DNA of 64,000 bases from Iningainema tapete BLCC-T55 (GCF_014698965.1 NZ_JACXAE010000088.1:22171-86170), one strand, 5' to 3'; shown: positions 32,629-41,561, numbered from the stretch's first letter. Notes: a model not told the origin generated them from the sequence alone. Numbers and translations: made by a program.

Positions 32629-33126
32629 ATGAATCAAGAAAAAACCGTGAGAGACAAAGTCTTTGAATGCTGCGCTCAGTTAGAGTCCGAGAATAAAAGT
32701 ATTACGAGAAATGTGGTGCGCTTACGCACCGGAGGAAGTAATCGGGATGTCTCAAAATATATTACCGAGTGGAAAGAACAGAATAATACAGCGATTACAG
32801 TTGCAACAAATACCGATATTTCTCAACAAACTGGGGAATCAGCTGCAATAAGCTCAGAGGCTGCACCAACCAATGCACCAATTCAACCAGCAATCAGCCA
32901 AGCTGACATTGAGCAAATTAAGTTAGAAGCGCAGCAGCGAGTTAAAGCAAAGCGGTTAGCTGTGATTAAAGTTGCACAATATTACGAGGAAAATCCTAAT
33001 TTACTACCAGAAGAAATGAGAAAAGAGATTGAGGCAGAAGAAATGGCAGCAATATCATGTTCTCTCTCACATCGATCTTATTACGACCCAAACGCGCTAA
33101 CCCAAGCGGTGATAACCAGCATGTAA
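32629..33126 (+). CDS. KfrA-like N-terminal DNA-binding protein
   Basis: This 165-residue protein begins KTVRDKVFECCAQLESENKSITRNVVRLRTGGSNRDVSKYITEW. That is the helix-turn-helix pattern of KfrA N-terminal (plasmid replication region DNA-binding) proteins. The rest is a linker and a short helical region (ADIEQIKLEAQQRVKAKRLAVIKVAQYYEE). The long coiled coil of true KfrA is absent. A cluster of GCACCA sites lies upstream, suggesting autoregulation. The last 70 bp overlap the start of the membrane AAA ATPase gene in another frame, which suggests coupling. Confidence 0.65.
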   Translation: MNQEKTVRDKVFECCAQLESENKSITRNVVRLRTGGSNRDVSKYITEWKEQNNTAITVATNTDISQQTGESAAISSEAAPTNAPIQPAISQADIEQIKLEAQQRVKAKRLAVIKVAQYYEENPNLLPEEMRKEIEAEEMAAISCSLSHRSYYDPNALTQAVITSM

Positions 33127-34202
33127 CACCGCTTGGAAGTAGCAATACACCTCAAGCAATAGCGTCAGTCTGGGCAACTCATATCTGGTCAAATTTTTTT
33201 GTCATGCTTTTGGTGAGTGGATTTGTTGCTGTGAACGGTGTTTCCGTATTATCAGTGCTTGCAATAGTTGCTGGGGCAATATCGCTTGCGCCGAAAAAGC
33301 AAACCCCAACAAGTAGCCAACCTGACTCCACCGCAACGTCATCAACCACTGCCAGCCCTAACCCAGAAATACCAGCAGCGCCAACACAGATGCGGCTTTA
33401 CCGCCAAAAAACCCTAGAACAAATAAAAGCAACCTTGTTAGCAAACAATGCAGCTGTTGTCGCTGGGGAACAAGGTAGCGGTAAATCTTTACTAGCACAG
33501 ACTGTAGCAGAACAATTGCGCAACGATGGATTTATAGTGGCGTTGATTGAGCCAGCAACTCCTAAACAAATGCTCTTAGAAATTGCCCAACAGTTGGAAA
33601 TAGACACTCATAATATAGAAGGTAAAGCGCTCACAGCCGAGCAGTTAAAACGGGCGATCGCATCCTATTTTGACAGTAATACGGCATTTTTAATCATCGA
33701 TGATGCGCAGCTTTGTGAGAGTAAATTTCGACTTTGGCTCAAACAATTACGTCGTCAGGGTATACCGATGATGCTTTTTGCAACCGATCCGCCACGTACC
33801 GACGTTTTCATGAGTCTTCCGCCAATTGTGCTTCACCCACTCCCAGAAAAACCAATTCGCGAGATTATGGAGCAGGCAGCATTAGAAAGAGGACTAGAGT
33901 TGAAAAATTCAGACTTTGCTAGATTACAAGAGCGTGCAGGAGGAAATCCCATGCTGGCACAACGTGTGATTGATGAAGAATACTTAGGATTAGAAATTGA
34001 GGAGGGAGATCATCACAGATACTTAGATATTACACCACTAATTTTGCTGGCAGGAATTGCCTTTGTCGTGATCCGGTTTATCGGACTGGGTACTGGCGAT
34101 CAAGCGCTTTATATTTTTGGTGGAATTGCTGCTGCAATTTTCTTAGGTGTATCGCGTATGCTTTACAACTTACCGCCGGAAAGTAAGAAGATTGGCAGAT
34201 GA
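33057..34202 (+). CDS. membrane-anchored AAA/ExeA-like ATPase
   Basis: The 381-residue protein has one or two N-terminal membrane helices (residues about 45-77), a Ser/Thr/Pro linker (80-110) and a P-loop ATPase core. Walker A is GEQGSGKS (137-144) and Walker B is FLIIDDA (211-217), followed by a sensor-like MMLFATDPPR. Two C-terminal helices (about 323-365) end the protein. The core resembles ExeA/TniB/MukB-type AAA proteins. It begins 70 bp inside the KfrA-like gene, so both probably act together. DNA-linked or membrane-linked function is inferred from the pairing only. Confidence 0.75.
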   Translation: MFSLTSILLRPKRANPSGDNQHVTPLGSSNTPQAIASVWATHIWSNFFVMLLVSGFVAVNGVSVLSVLAIVAGAISLAPKKQTPTSSQPDSTATSSTTASPNPEIPAAPTQMRLYRQKTLEQIKATLLANNAAVVAGEQGSGKSLLAQTVAEQLRNDGFIVALIEPATPKQMLLEIAQQLEIDTHNIEGKALTAEQLKRAIASYFDSNTAFLIIDDAQLCESKFRLWLKQLRRQGIPMMLFATDPPRTDVFMSLPPIVLHPLPEKPIREIMEQAALERGLELKNSDFARLQERAGGNPMLAQRVIDEEYLGLEIEEGDHHRYLDITPLILLAGIAFVVIRFIGLGTGDQALYIFGGIAAAIFLGVSRMLYNLPPESKKIGR

Positions 34203-34245
34203 TTATAGCGGTTCTCACGGACGTGAGGTACAAGAAAAAGTAATT

Positions 34246-34279
34246 AACCACAGATGAACACAGATAAACACAGATAAAT
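34246..34279. repeat. ACCACAGAT/AACACAGAT repeat, half copy
   Basis: AACCACAGATGAACACAGAT continues with a further AAACACAGATAA unit. The facing right arm is not seen here. Full elements lie at 19938 and 57657. Confidence 0.6.
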
Positions 34280-34400
34280 TTGTACCTCTGTAGACTAGGA
34301 AACGCTATAGTCTTTGCCACTGCCCAAAATGTCACGCTTGACAAGACAATGCGAGCGCATTACTTTAGAGATGTTTAACTGATAAGTTTAAAGGTTAGCT

Positions 34401-34733
34401 ATGGCTGTAATACCAGTACCATGCGCAGAATCTACTCTTACTGATCGCTATCAGACGACAATTCCCGATGCCGTTCGCAAGGTTCTGGGCTTGAATAAGC
34501 GTGATAAAATCTGCTATACTATTCAGCCTGACGGTCAAGTAGTGATTTCTCGCGCTGATAACACCGAGAGCGATCCTGTACTTGGGCAGTTTTTGAATTT
34601 TCTGGCAAGAGATATCGAAAAGAATCCTCAACACATACAAGTGATTAGCTCTGATTTAGTCAGCCATGTTCAATCCTTGGTTGCTGAAGTCGATCTCGAT
34701 CTTGATGCACCACTCTCTGACGAGGATGAATAA
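34401..34733 (+). CDS. prlF: PrlF-family antitoxin
   Basis: This 110-residue protein has a SpoVT/AbrB-type DNA-binding beta unit (ESTLTDRYQTTIPDAVRKVLGL, DKICYTIQPDGQVVISRA) and an acidic tail, as in PrlF (SohA) antitoxins. It neutralises the YhaV ribonuclease encoded directly downstream and should repress the operon. The toxin start lies 2 bases past its stop codon, typical of type II pairs. Confidence 0.85.
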   Translation: MAVIPVPCAESTLTDRYQTTIPDAVRKVLGLNKRDKICYTIQPDGQVVISRADNTESDPVLGQFLNFLARDIEKNPQHIQVISSDLVSHVQSLVAEVDLDLDAPLSDEDE

Positions 34734-34735
34734 GT

Positions 34736-35206
34736 GTGTCTGAAAATCAGCCGCTAGTTATTCATGGGTGGAACATATTTGCTCATTCTCTCGGACTTAA
34801 CCAGTTTGAAGAACTTCGGACGCAGGTTGAACATTTGCGTCAGAAGTATCCTCAAGACTACAAGAAAAAAAACGCCACAAAGCGTCTAGCTGCCATAGCA
34901 AAGCTCGCATTTGATGTTATTCCTCAAGATCCAACACGTAGTGATTATCGTCAAGGTACTACGCTTGGTGATGAGTACAAGCACTGGTTTAGAGCTAAAT
35001 TTTTTCAGCAGTACCGACTGTTTTTTCGATATCATCAAGAGAGCAAAATAATTGTTTTCGCTTGGGTTAATGATGAGAACTCTAAGCGAGCCTATTTTAA
35101 GAAAATGCTTGAAAGCGGAAACCCTCCAGACAACTGGAATGATTTACTCAAGGATGCGCAAGGTGAAACTAATCGTTTAGAGAAAGCAGTCAACGTAGAA
35201 ATTTAG
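34736..35206 (+). CDS. yhaV: YhaV-family toxin ribonuclease
   Basis: This 156-residue protein fits the YhaV family. Its motifs are IHGWNIFAHSLGLNQFEEL, NATKRLAAIAKLAFDVIPQDPTRSDYRQG, KHWFRAKFFQQYRLFFRYH and VFAWVNDENSKRAYFKKM. YhaV is an RNase of the RelE superfamily that cleaves mRNA and is held by PrlF. The GTG start at 34736 fits the spacing to prlF. It looks full-length and therefore functional. Confidence 0.88.
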   Translation: MSENQPLVIHGWNIFAHSLGLNQFEELRTQVEHLRQKYPQDYKKKNATKRLAAIAKLAFDVIPQDPTRSDYRQGTTLGDEYKHWFRAKFFQQYRLFFRYHQESKIIVFAWVNDENSKRAYFKKMLESGNPPDNWNDLLKDAQGETNRLEKAVNVEI

Positions 35207-35256
35207 ACTGTTGCTTTTTGTAAAATGAGACAAGCATATTACATATTAGATAAATT

Positions 35257-35730
35257 ATGGAGATTACTTTAAGGGCAATCAATAAAGATAATTGGAAACA
35301 ATGTATTAGTCTGAAAACAACTGAAGAACAAGAAAAATTTGTTGCTTCAAATCTCTATTCTCTTGCTCAATCCAAGTTTTATCCATCTGCTGTTACACTG
35401 GGCATTTATCAAGGAGAAACTATGGTTGGCTTTTTGATGTACGATCTCATGGACAAAGGTTATCAAAACAGTGGTTATTACATCTGGCGATTGATGATTG
35501 ACAAAAATCATCAAAGGAAGGGATACGGTAAAGCTGCAATGCAATTAGTTATTAAGTTACTTAAAGAAAAGCCAAATTGTAACGAAATTTTAATAGGCTA
35601 CAGACCTGAAAATGTAGTAGCAGAAAAACTGTATCTCAGCTTAGGCTTTCAAAAAACGGGGATAATAGAGGACGGAGATGTACTTGTGTATCTTCCAGTA
35701 GAAGCATCAATAGATGTGACAGCTAAGTAA
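35257..35730 (+). CDS. GNAT acetyltransferase (spermidine/PaiA-like)
   Basis: This 157-residue GNAT protein has MVGFLMYDL, the acetyl-CoA-binding IWRLMIDKNHQRKGYGKAAM (RKGYGK pyrophosphate loop) and the C-terminal NVVAEKLYLSLGFQKTG. The pattern resembles spermine/spermidine acetyltransferases of the BltD/PaiA type. The substrate is not proved. It is followed by map after a 49-bp gap. Confidence 0.8.
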   Translation: MEITLRAINKDNWKQCISLKTTEEQEKFVASNLYSLAQSKFYPSAVTLGIYQGETMVGFLMYDLMDKGYQNSGYYIWRLMIDKNHQRKGYGKAAMQLVIKLLKEKPNCNEILIGYRPENVVAEKLYLSLGFQKTGIIEDGDVLVYLPVEASIDVTAK

Positions 35731-35779
35731 AAATACATAAATAAACTATAATTATATCAGAAAGAGTAGATAAATTTTT

Positions 35780-36568
35780 ATGAAGACCGAAACAATTGTT
35801 ATCTTATCCAACAGAGAACTAGATAAAATGCGTAAAGCCGGACGCTTGGCAGCCGAACTTTTACATCATCTTGAACCAATGGTGAAGCCAGGAGTTAGCA
35901 CTCTTGAACTCAATGACGAAGCGGAAAGATGGACGCAGGCTCACAACGCTAAAAGCGCACCTCTTGGTTACAAGGGATATCCTAAATCAATCTGCACCAG
36001 TGTGAATGAGGTGATTTGTCATGGCATTCCTAACGCCAAGCAGATCCTCAAAGATGGTGACATCATTAATATTGATGTGACTTTGATCGTTGATGGCTAT
36101 CACGGCGATACATCTAAGACGTTCTTTGTTGGTACACCTTCCCCAAAAGCAAAAAAGCTAGTTGAGGTGACAGACGAGTGTCGTAGAAGAGGTATTGCTG
36201 AGGTGAAACCAGGGGCAAAGATTGGCGATATTGGCGCAGCGATTCAAGAGTATGCTGAGTCACAAGGCTTTTCTGTAGTGCGCAATTTTGTTGGGCATGG
36301 TATCAGTAATGTTTTCCACACTGCACCGGAAATTCCCCACTTCGGCACACGCGGTAAGGGAAAGCGTCTCAGACCTGGTATGGTTTTTACTATAGAGCCT
36401 ATGATTAATGAAGGTACATGGGAAGCTGAGGTTTTGAGTGATGGTTGGACTGCTTTGACACGCGATCGCAAGCTTTCTGCTCAATTTGAGCATACTGTGG
36501 CTGTCACTGAGGATGGTGTTGAAATTCTTACATTACGAGAAGGCGAAACTTATCTTTTAGGATTTTAA
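35780..36568 (+). CDS. map: methionine aminopeptidase, type I
   Basis: This 262-residue enzyme has the five metal ligands of MetAP-I in NIDVT (Asp), HGDTSKTF (Asp), NFVGHGIS (His), FTIEPMIN (Glu) and QFEHTVAV (Glu), plus the substrate His in EVICHGIPN. It removes initiator Met from nascent proteins. No N-terminal zinc-finger extension is seen. Cyanobacteria usually have more than one map gene. The 3' end is 11 bases from a palindrome copy that may end transcription. Confidence 0.93.
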   Translation: MKTETIVILSNRELDKMRKAGRLAAELLHHLEPMVKPGVSTLELNDEAERWTQAHNAKSAPLGYKGYPKSICTSVNEVICHGIPNAKQILKDGDIINIDVTLIVDGYHGDTSKTFFVGTPSPKAKKLVEVTDECRRRGIAEVKPGAKIGDIGAAIQEYAESQGFSVVRNFVGHGISNVFHTAPEIPHFGTRGKGKRLRPGMVFTIEPMINEGTWEAEVLSDGWTALTRDRKLSAQFEHTVAVTEDGVEILTLREGETYLLGF

Positions 36569-36578
36569 CCAGAATTTT

Positions 36579-36608
36579 GTAAAGACGTTCCGCCGGAACG
36601 TCTTTACA
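36579..36608. repeat. 30-bp palindrome family copy
   Basis: TGTAAAGACGTTCCG and CGGAACGTCTTTACA form a perfect inverted repeat between convergent genes map and the pentapeptide-repeat gene. It carries A and T where most copies have G and C, a compensating pair change that keeps the stem. Confidence 0.85.
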
Positions 36609-36616
36609 AAATCGAA

Positions 36617-37969
36617 TCATCTGCCTAATTTATTAGGAATACCTTCGCAACCACCAGGAATTGTACTTCTGGTTTTTTCGCCTCCCCAAGCACAGCAGTA
36701 GTAACGCAAAGAATCAGACATTCGACTGACATTAGTGAAATTGGCGTTTTCTACTACAGCGCCAGTATTTTTGCCACTGGTATAATTTGGTGGTTCTGTA
36801 CGACTGCGAGGAGATGCTTCTAAAGCTGAGCCGTAGAACAGACGAGTACTATTGAGGTCTGCTTTACTCAAGTTGGCATCATATAATATAGTACGAGAGA
36901 GGTTGGATTTGACTAAGTCACAACTGCTTAGGTTGGCACGGACAAGATTTGCTTCCGATAAATCAGTCCAACGTAAGTCAGTTTCAGCAAGATCCGATCC
37001 TGCTAGCATTACTCCTAAATCTATCACTCGCACGCCTTCTAAGCGATCTTCGCAGTAACCGCCTATACCGTTGAGAATTGCTCTACCTAAGCGTGCATCG
37101 CGTTTGAGGGGTGTGAGCAATTTGGAGCGGGAGAGAAACCGGAGAATTTTGGCTTTGCCGCTCCCATCTACACTACTGAGAATAGCAGCAGTGCGTCCCT
37201 CGGCGATCGCTCGTTCTTGAGGCCAATCTTCTAATAATCCTTGTTCATCTAATACTAAATCGGAGATGCCTTGGAAGTAGGAATCAATTGTTTGCTGCTG
37301 AGTGATAATATTTTGCTGAACTGTTAGCAGGTTTTGTTGAATTGTCAAGTCTTTGGAAATTACGTACTGTCGCCAAGCAACGTAAACTGCGATTACGGCG
37401 ATCGCAATTTGCCCCAAAGCACCGTACCATTCTGCTAGTGTTCCCGAAGCTTCCCAGTTAATTTTGCGTCCCCAAGCTACGAGGAGATTGCCCACGCCGG
37501 CAAATTTGATAATGCCGATGACACTTACTCCTAATCCTAAGAAGGCAACCAGCAGTGTTTTCTCTTGTGCCGAAAACCACTCATCGACAACAATTAGCAA
37601 CCAAGGCAACAAAATTGTTGCTGATAATAGCAAAGTTGCTGCTGTTCCTAGAGCGCCAATTAACCAGTTATTTAGGGCTATGCCGCTGATTGTGATGGCA
37701 CTAGCAATTAGAATTAGCAGCAATGCGCTTGGTTGAAATACCAGAGCATTTTTTCTACGTTGTGTAGTAGAGAGGGCTTGTTGGAGAGCAGTTGTATTTT
37801 GCGGTGATTGTAGGGATGCAATCGCAGCTATTGCCTGTTGATTGACAAGCCCATCTGGGAGCAAGTTGTCCTCACTGATACTGTCAAAATCATCTGGTTG
37901 CAGGCTTTGTTCTGGTATGGTTTCTTCTGTAGATGACTCGGATGAGTTAGGATCGGATTCAATCGGCAT
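36617..37969 (-). CDS. pentapeptide-repeat membrane protein
   Basis: This 450-residue protein has an acidic N-terminal tail and three or four membrane helices (LLILIASAITISGIAL, LGTAATLLLSATILLPWLL, VGNLLVAWG and IAIAVIAVYVAW). A central soluble region (LVLDEQGLLEDWPQE) precedes pentapeptide repeats near the C-terminus (SDLAETDLRWTDLSEANLVRANLSSCDLVKSNL). The repeats form a right-handed beta helix. The C-terminal tail is Cys-containing (YYCCAWGGEK). The function is unknown. Confidence 0.75.
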   Translation of the reverse strand: MPIESDPNSSESSTEETIPEQSLQPDDFDSISEDNLLPDGLVNQQAIAAIASLQSPQNTTALQQALSTTQRRKNALVFQPSALLLILIASAITISGIALNNWLIGALGTAATLLLSATILLPWLLIVVDEWFSAQEKTLLVAFLGLGVSVIGIIKFAGVGNLLVAWGRKINWEASGTLAEWYGALGQIAIAVIAVYVAWRQYVISKDLTIQQNLLTVQQNIITQQQTIDSYFQGISDLVLDEQGLLEDWPQERAIAEGRTAAILSSVDGSGKAKILRFLSRSKLLTPLKRDARLGRAILNGIGGYCEDRLEGVRVIDLGVMLAGSDLAETDLRWTDLSEANLVRANLSSCDLVKSNLSRTILYDANLSKADLNSTRLFYGSALEASPRSRTEPPNYTSGKNTGAVVENANFTNVSRMSDSLRYYCCAWGGEKTRSTIPGGCEGIPNKLGR

Positions 37970-38152
37970 GATTATCTTTTGATATCAGCAGACTTTGTTG
38001 TACTGTTTTATAGTATGCTCTGCTGCCATCGCATGTCATTTTTCTTGCCACTAGATATTTGTACATTAATTCATAAAATATTAGCATGACTTTACACTTT
38101 TTTAATACAAAATAAGGTTTTATAGTTATGTAGTTAGTTGTGTAGGTGCAGC

Positions 38153-38893
38153 ATGGTCGGTTGGCGTTGCTTTGTTAGCTCTGGCTTGATCGGCTTTTTG
38201 ACGCTCGGTTGTGGTAACTCGGCAAACTCGATAAGACAATACAGCAAGCAAGTTGTACAAGAGACTAACGTTGCTCAAATCATTACCAAAGCAAATGATT
38301 TTCAACAAGCAGAAGATTTTTTTCAAAAAGGTAACGATTTATTAAGGAACGAACGCTATTTAGAAGCGATAGCAGCATACGACAAGGCACTGGAAATTAA
38401 CCCAAATAGTGGTGCTTGGATTAATAGGGGTAATGCTTTAACTGCTTTGCGACGCTATCCAGAAGCACTATACTCTTACGATCAAGCGATCGCCATCTCT
38501 CCCAACAAGCAAAAAACATGGTTTAATAAAGGTAATGCTTTAACTGCAATGCTTCGTTATCCAGAAGCTCTGTATTCATATAACAAAGCCATCGCTATCT
38601 CTCCTAACCAGTATGAAGCATGGATTAATCGAGGCATTGTGCTGGTTAAGTTGCAACGCCACAAAGAAGCAATATCATCCTATGATCGTGCGATCGCCAT
38701 CTCTCCCCATAAACAAGAAGCATACTATAACAAAGCTTGCGCCTATGCTTTGCAAAATAATGTTAAATTAGCAACCAAGAATCTAGAGAAGGCGATCGCA
38801 CTTTCTCCAAGTAAATATCAAAAATTGGCAAAAACTGACCGAGATTTTGATCAAGTGCGTAGTCACAAAGAATTTCAAGAATTAATTCAGTGA
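38153..38893 (+). CDS. TPR-repeat lipoprotein
   Basis: This protein of about 246 residues has a lipoprotein signal with lipobox LTLGC, placing it at the membrane surface. Four to five TPR units follow, such as AIAAYDKALEINPNSGAWINRGN and EALYSYDQAIAISPNKQ. The ATG at 38153 precedes the signal peptide and is preferred over a TTG 15 bases upstream. It is a protein-interaction scaffold of unknown partner. Downstream lies a copy of the 30-bp palindrome. Confidence 0.8.
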   Translation: MVGWRCFVSSGLIGFLTLGCGNSANSIRQYSKQVVQETNVAQIITKANDFQQAEDFFQKGNDLLRNERYLEAIAAYDKALEINPNSGAWINRGNALTALRRYPEALYSYDQAIAISPNKQKTWFNKGNALTAMLRYPEALYSYNKAIAISPNQYEAWINRGIVLVKLQRHKEAISSYDRAIAISPHKQEAYYNKACAYALQNNVKLATKNLEKAIALSPSKYQKLAKTDRDFDQVRSHKEFQELIQ

Positions 38894-38905
38894 AAATCAC
38901 GATTG

Positions 38906-38936
38906 TGTAGAGACGTTCCGGCGGAACGTCTCTACG
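38906..38936. repeat. 30-bp palindrome family copy
   Basis: TGTAGAGACGTTCCG and CGGAACGTCTCTACG arms, just after the TPR lipoprotein stop codon. Confidence 0.85.
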
Positions 38937-39211
38937 AAATATGACGAAATATGACTAATTAACGCAAATTTTTCAACAAAATATCTGAAAACATCAGACT
39001 TTTTCTCACTGTAATTTGCGCAAAAAACGCCTAATATAAATTTAGTAGAACACAGTAACTAGAGTAGTCAAATGACTGCATAGTTTCTCTAAACCTTACC
39101 CAGAAAAGGTTGTAACAGATATCTTCTCATAATGTAGAGACGTTTCATGTTACGTCTCTACAAGAGATATCTAATAGTTAATCACATCTAAATTCCCAGG
39201 AAAGAACAATT
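38937..39211. other. intergenic region with one repeat
   Basis: It is AT-rich DNA before the RTX-repeat gene. A palindrome copy sits at 39133-39162. No convincing coding frame is seen. A promoter for the RTX gene should lie here. Confidence 0.5.
39133..39162. repeat. 30-bp palindrome family copy
   Basis: TGTAGAGACGTTTCATG with TTACGTCTCTACA; the centre is less symmetrical than in other copies. It lies 50 bases before the RTX gene start. Confidence 0.85.
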
Positions 39212-39883
39212 ATGGCAACTCTATTACCAGGTGGTAGTGCGAACGCTGATGTCCTCAACGGCACTAGAGGTAACGATCTCATTATCGCTCTAGCAGGTGA
39301 TGACAACGTTTTTGGTAACGATGGCAATGACATCATCTTCGGTGGTGCAGGTGAAGATATCCTGTTGGGTGAAGCTGGCAATGATATTATTGATGGTGGC
39401 GCTGGCAATGACTTCCTTGATGCTGGTGCTGGTATCAACAGACTCACCGGTGGAGCAGGTAACGATATCTTCTTTTTCTCTGATGCTCCCTTTGCTGGAA
39501 CTACAGCTAATGCACCAGATGTATTAACAGATTACCAAATTGGACAAGATCGATTGTTGTTTAGCAGCGATGTGCTAGGCATCAACGCCCTTAACTTCCA
39601 AGCAGGTAACAGTGGGCAATTGTCTGGTGATAGCAATTTATTAGTGTTGCTCGATCCGTTCCCCAATGCCGGTGCCGCAGCAGCTGCCATAGCTGCTAAT
39701 GATGCTGTCACAGCTGATGCTGGTTTGTTTGTTTACTTTAATTTTAATCTGGGCTTCTCTAGAGTTGTGTTCTCTCAAGATCTGAGTGACAACGGTCGAA
39801 TTAGCGTTTTGGGTAATTTGATTAACATAACAGATCCTGCTAGTCAAGCTCTGTATACTGCTCAAGATTTCACTCTTGTTTAA
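39212..39883 (+). CDS. RTX-type calcium-binding repeat protein
   Basis: This 223-residue protein has three to five hemolysin-type nonapeptide repeats (GGxGxDxxx) in the N-terminal half, such as GDDNVFGNDGNDIIFGGAG, DIIDGGAGNDFLDAG and TGGAGNDIFFFSD. These bind calcium in a parallel beta roll. The C-terminal half (LTDYQIGQDRLLFSSD, ISVLGNLINITDPAS) is typical of extracellular RTX proteins. It is probably secreted by a type I system, since no N-terminal signal peptide is present. Enzymatic activity is not seen. Confidence 0.85.
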   Translation: MATLLPGGSANADVLNGTRGNDLIIALAGDDNVFGNDGNDIIFGGAGEDILLGEAGNDIIDGGAGNDFLDAGAGINRLTGGAGNDIFFFSDAPFAGTTANAPDVLTDYQIGQDRLLFSSDVLGINALNFQAGNSGQLSGDSNLLVLLDPFPNAGAAAAAIAANDAVTADAGLFVYFNFNLGFSRVVFSQDLSDNGRISVLGNLINITDPASQALYTAQDFTLV

Positions 39884-39900
39884 TACGAATGACATATAAG

Positions 39901-39925
39901 AGCCTTGCACAAAGCGTGCAAGGCT
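39901..39925 (+). terminator. hairpin after the RTX gene
   Basis: AGCCTTGCAC and GTGCAAGGCT pair around a 5-base loop, 17 bases after the RTX gene stop codon. There is no strong T-run. Confidence 0.6.
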
Positions 39926-40076
39926 AATAGCGCCAATTCGGTTAAAACCGACTAAGATTTACTTCTTGTGAATTTGTTAAAACAGACTTCAGATATTATA
40001 CATCTCTAATAATTACAGCAAATTTCAACAGCAGTATAAATATTCGTAGCTCTTCTGTGACAGTAGGTGTTTCTTG

Positions 40077-40307
40077 ATGCCAAGAATAACACCTATTTCT
40101 TGGCAACGACTAGAAAAGGTATTTCTTGCTGCTGGTGCTTGATTTTGCTAGGCAAGAAGGAAGCCATCGTTGCTACATCAAACCTGGTATCTCTAGACCA
40201 GTTGTAATACCAACATACGATGAAATCCCTGTTTCAATCATCAGAAATAACCTGAAAACAGCCGGAATTTCTAGAGACGAGTTTTCCAGTTGTTAAATCG
40301 AGTGTGA
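40077..40307 (+). pseudogene. hicA: frameshifted HicA toxin gene
   Basis: The start reads MPRITPISWQRLEKVFLAAG, the typical HicA opening. After GCT a frameshift hits TGA. In the next frame the sequence continues DFARQEGSHRCYIKPG and VIPTYDEIPVSIIRNNLKTAGISRDEF, which holds the HicA active-site block (GSHR). A second shift near GAGTTTTCC alters the end (FQLLNRV in the other frame). Two indels show it is inactive. No HicB antitoxin gene is visible on either side. Confidence 0.8.
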
Positions 40308-40376
40308 TTGCTTTATTCAAGTGGGCTAGCAATTGAAAAAACAATTTGTAATTGCGAATTAATTATTGAGAAATGC

Positions 40377-40697
40377 CTAAAGCAGCTTTGTTAGAGCTAG
40401 TGTGAATGTTTCATAGGGTTTTACCCCAACAATAGTTTCCATGAGAGTGCCATTTTTGTACATCATGACTGCCGGGATACTGCGGATGCTCAATCTTTTA
40501 GCAAGGCTTTGGTTCTGATCGAGATCTACCTTGAATACTTTGACACGCTCCTCGTAATCTTGGGCTAATTTATCAATAAGAGGAGCAATCATCTTACAAG
40601 GTCCACACCAAGTTGCTGTAAAATCAAACACAACTAGTTCGTTGTCTGTCAAAAGTGAATCGAATTCTTGTTCCTGGATATATTCAACTGTTTTCAT
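40377..40697 (-). CDS. trxA: thioredoxin
   Basis: This 106-residue thioredoxin has the redox motif TATWCGPCKMIAPL (WCGPC). A cis-Pro sits in RSIPAVMMYKNG. It reduces protein disulfides in the cytoplasm. The length is standard. The segment VKVFKVDLDQNQSLAKRLSI is typical. It is monocistronic, with 300 bases of upstream AT-rich DNA. Confidence 0.93.
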   Translation of the reverse strand: MKTVEYIQEQEFDSLLTDNELVVFDFTATWCGPCKMIAPLIDKLAQDYEERVKVFKVDLDQNQSLAKRLSIRSIPAVMMYKNGTLMETIVGVKPYETFTLALTKLL

Positions 40698-41031
40698 GGA
40701 TGCTCCTTATGTTGTCTTGAAGTGAAATTGTTCACTTTTGACGATGGTATATAAAACCATACCACTTATTGACTATAGCGCGATCGCCTCTGGTGAATAA
40801 AATCACTCTTTTTTACTACTGAGCTACATAAAGAGTAAATTGATACATAATTCTAATTACACCCAACACAAGCAACGCACTTCAAATTCACTCTGAGTGG
40901 ACGATCACCCTTAATAGCCTTGTACAATTGAAGCGATAGTTAAAATTCAGGCAGTGGCGGCAGTATACCGTTATGAAGGATGTAGGTGTTTAAAGATACC
41001 AATCATTATATAGTGTTTGAGGGAGTTAATT
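40698..41031. other. intergenic region, trxA promoter side
   Basis: It separates divergent genes. An ATGGTatataaaACCAT palindrome near 40744 may be a regulatory site. No convincing reading frame is seen. The promoter of trxA should be in the left half and that of the 41032 gene in the right half. Confidence 0.45.
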
Positions 41032-41472
41032 ATGCTAAAAACTAATAGTCAAAAAATGGGTCAAGTATTCACTACAATAAAACTCACTAACAACGTAGAT
41101 GAAATTCTTGCAGAAAGGGGATTTATCCCTAGTGAGCAGGTACGTTCCATTACAATAGATAATGTCTTAGTCGATACAGGTGCAACTAGGCTCTGCTTAC
41201 CTAAAGAAGTTATCAATCAATTGGGTTTGAGACTTCTTGGGGAAATAGAAGGACATACTGCTGTAGGAGTTAGACAATTTCGTCTCTTCGACGGTGTAAA
41301 GCTTTCCATCGAAGGGCGGGAAGGTACTTATAATTGTGTGGAATTACCAGCAGGTGAAAATCCTTTATTAGGTGTGATTCCCTTAGAAGATTTAGGTTTA
41401 GAGCCAGACTTGAAAAATCAACGGTTGAAAGTGTTACCAAATCAGGGTAAAGATACATATTTGCGGGTGTAA
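41032..41472 (+). CDS. retropepsin-like aspartic protease
   Basis: This 146-residue protein has the clan AA aspartic protease motif NVLVDTGATRLCLP (DTGA). It also has LLGEIEGHTAVGV, and a second hydrophobic turn GVIPLEDLGLEPD, as in single-domain retropepsin-like proteins that act as homodimers. The start ATG at 41032 has a good GGGAG site (13 to 9 bases upstream). Bacterial members process small substrates, and the target is unknown. It lies upstream of a PIN nuclease gene. Confidence 0.8.
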   Translation: MLKTNSQKMGQVFTTIKLTNNVDEILAERGFIPSEQVRSITIDNVLVDTGATRLCLPKEVINQLGLRLLGEIEGHTAVGVRQFRLFDGVKLSIEGREGTYNCVELPAGENPLLGVIPLEDLGLEPDLKNQRLKVLPNQGKDTYLRV

Positions 41473-41561
41473 ACGTAATATGAGCGTTTTTATGCAAAAC
41501 ATAACTCTAATTAACTCTGGTTGCCACTCGCTCTCCTCCACCCCGATCCAGTCCACCTTAA
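41473..41561. other. short gap before the PIN-toxin unit
   Basis: This stretch has no clear hairpin and no coding frame of note. Its CT-rich part (CGCTCTCCTCCACCCC) may be a repeat. Confidence 0.35.
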
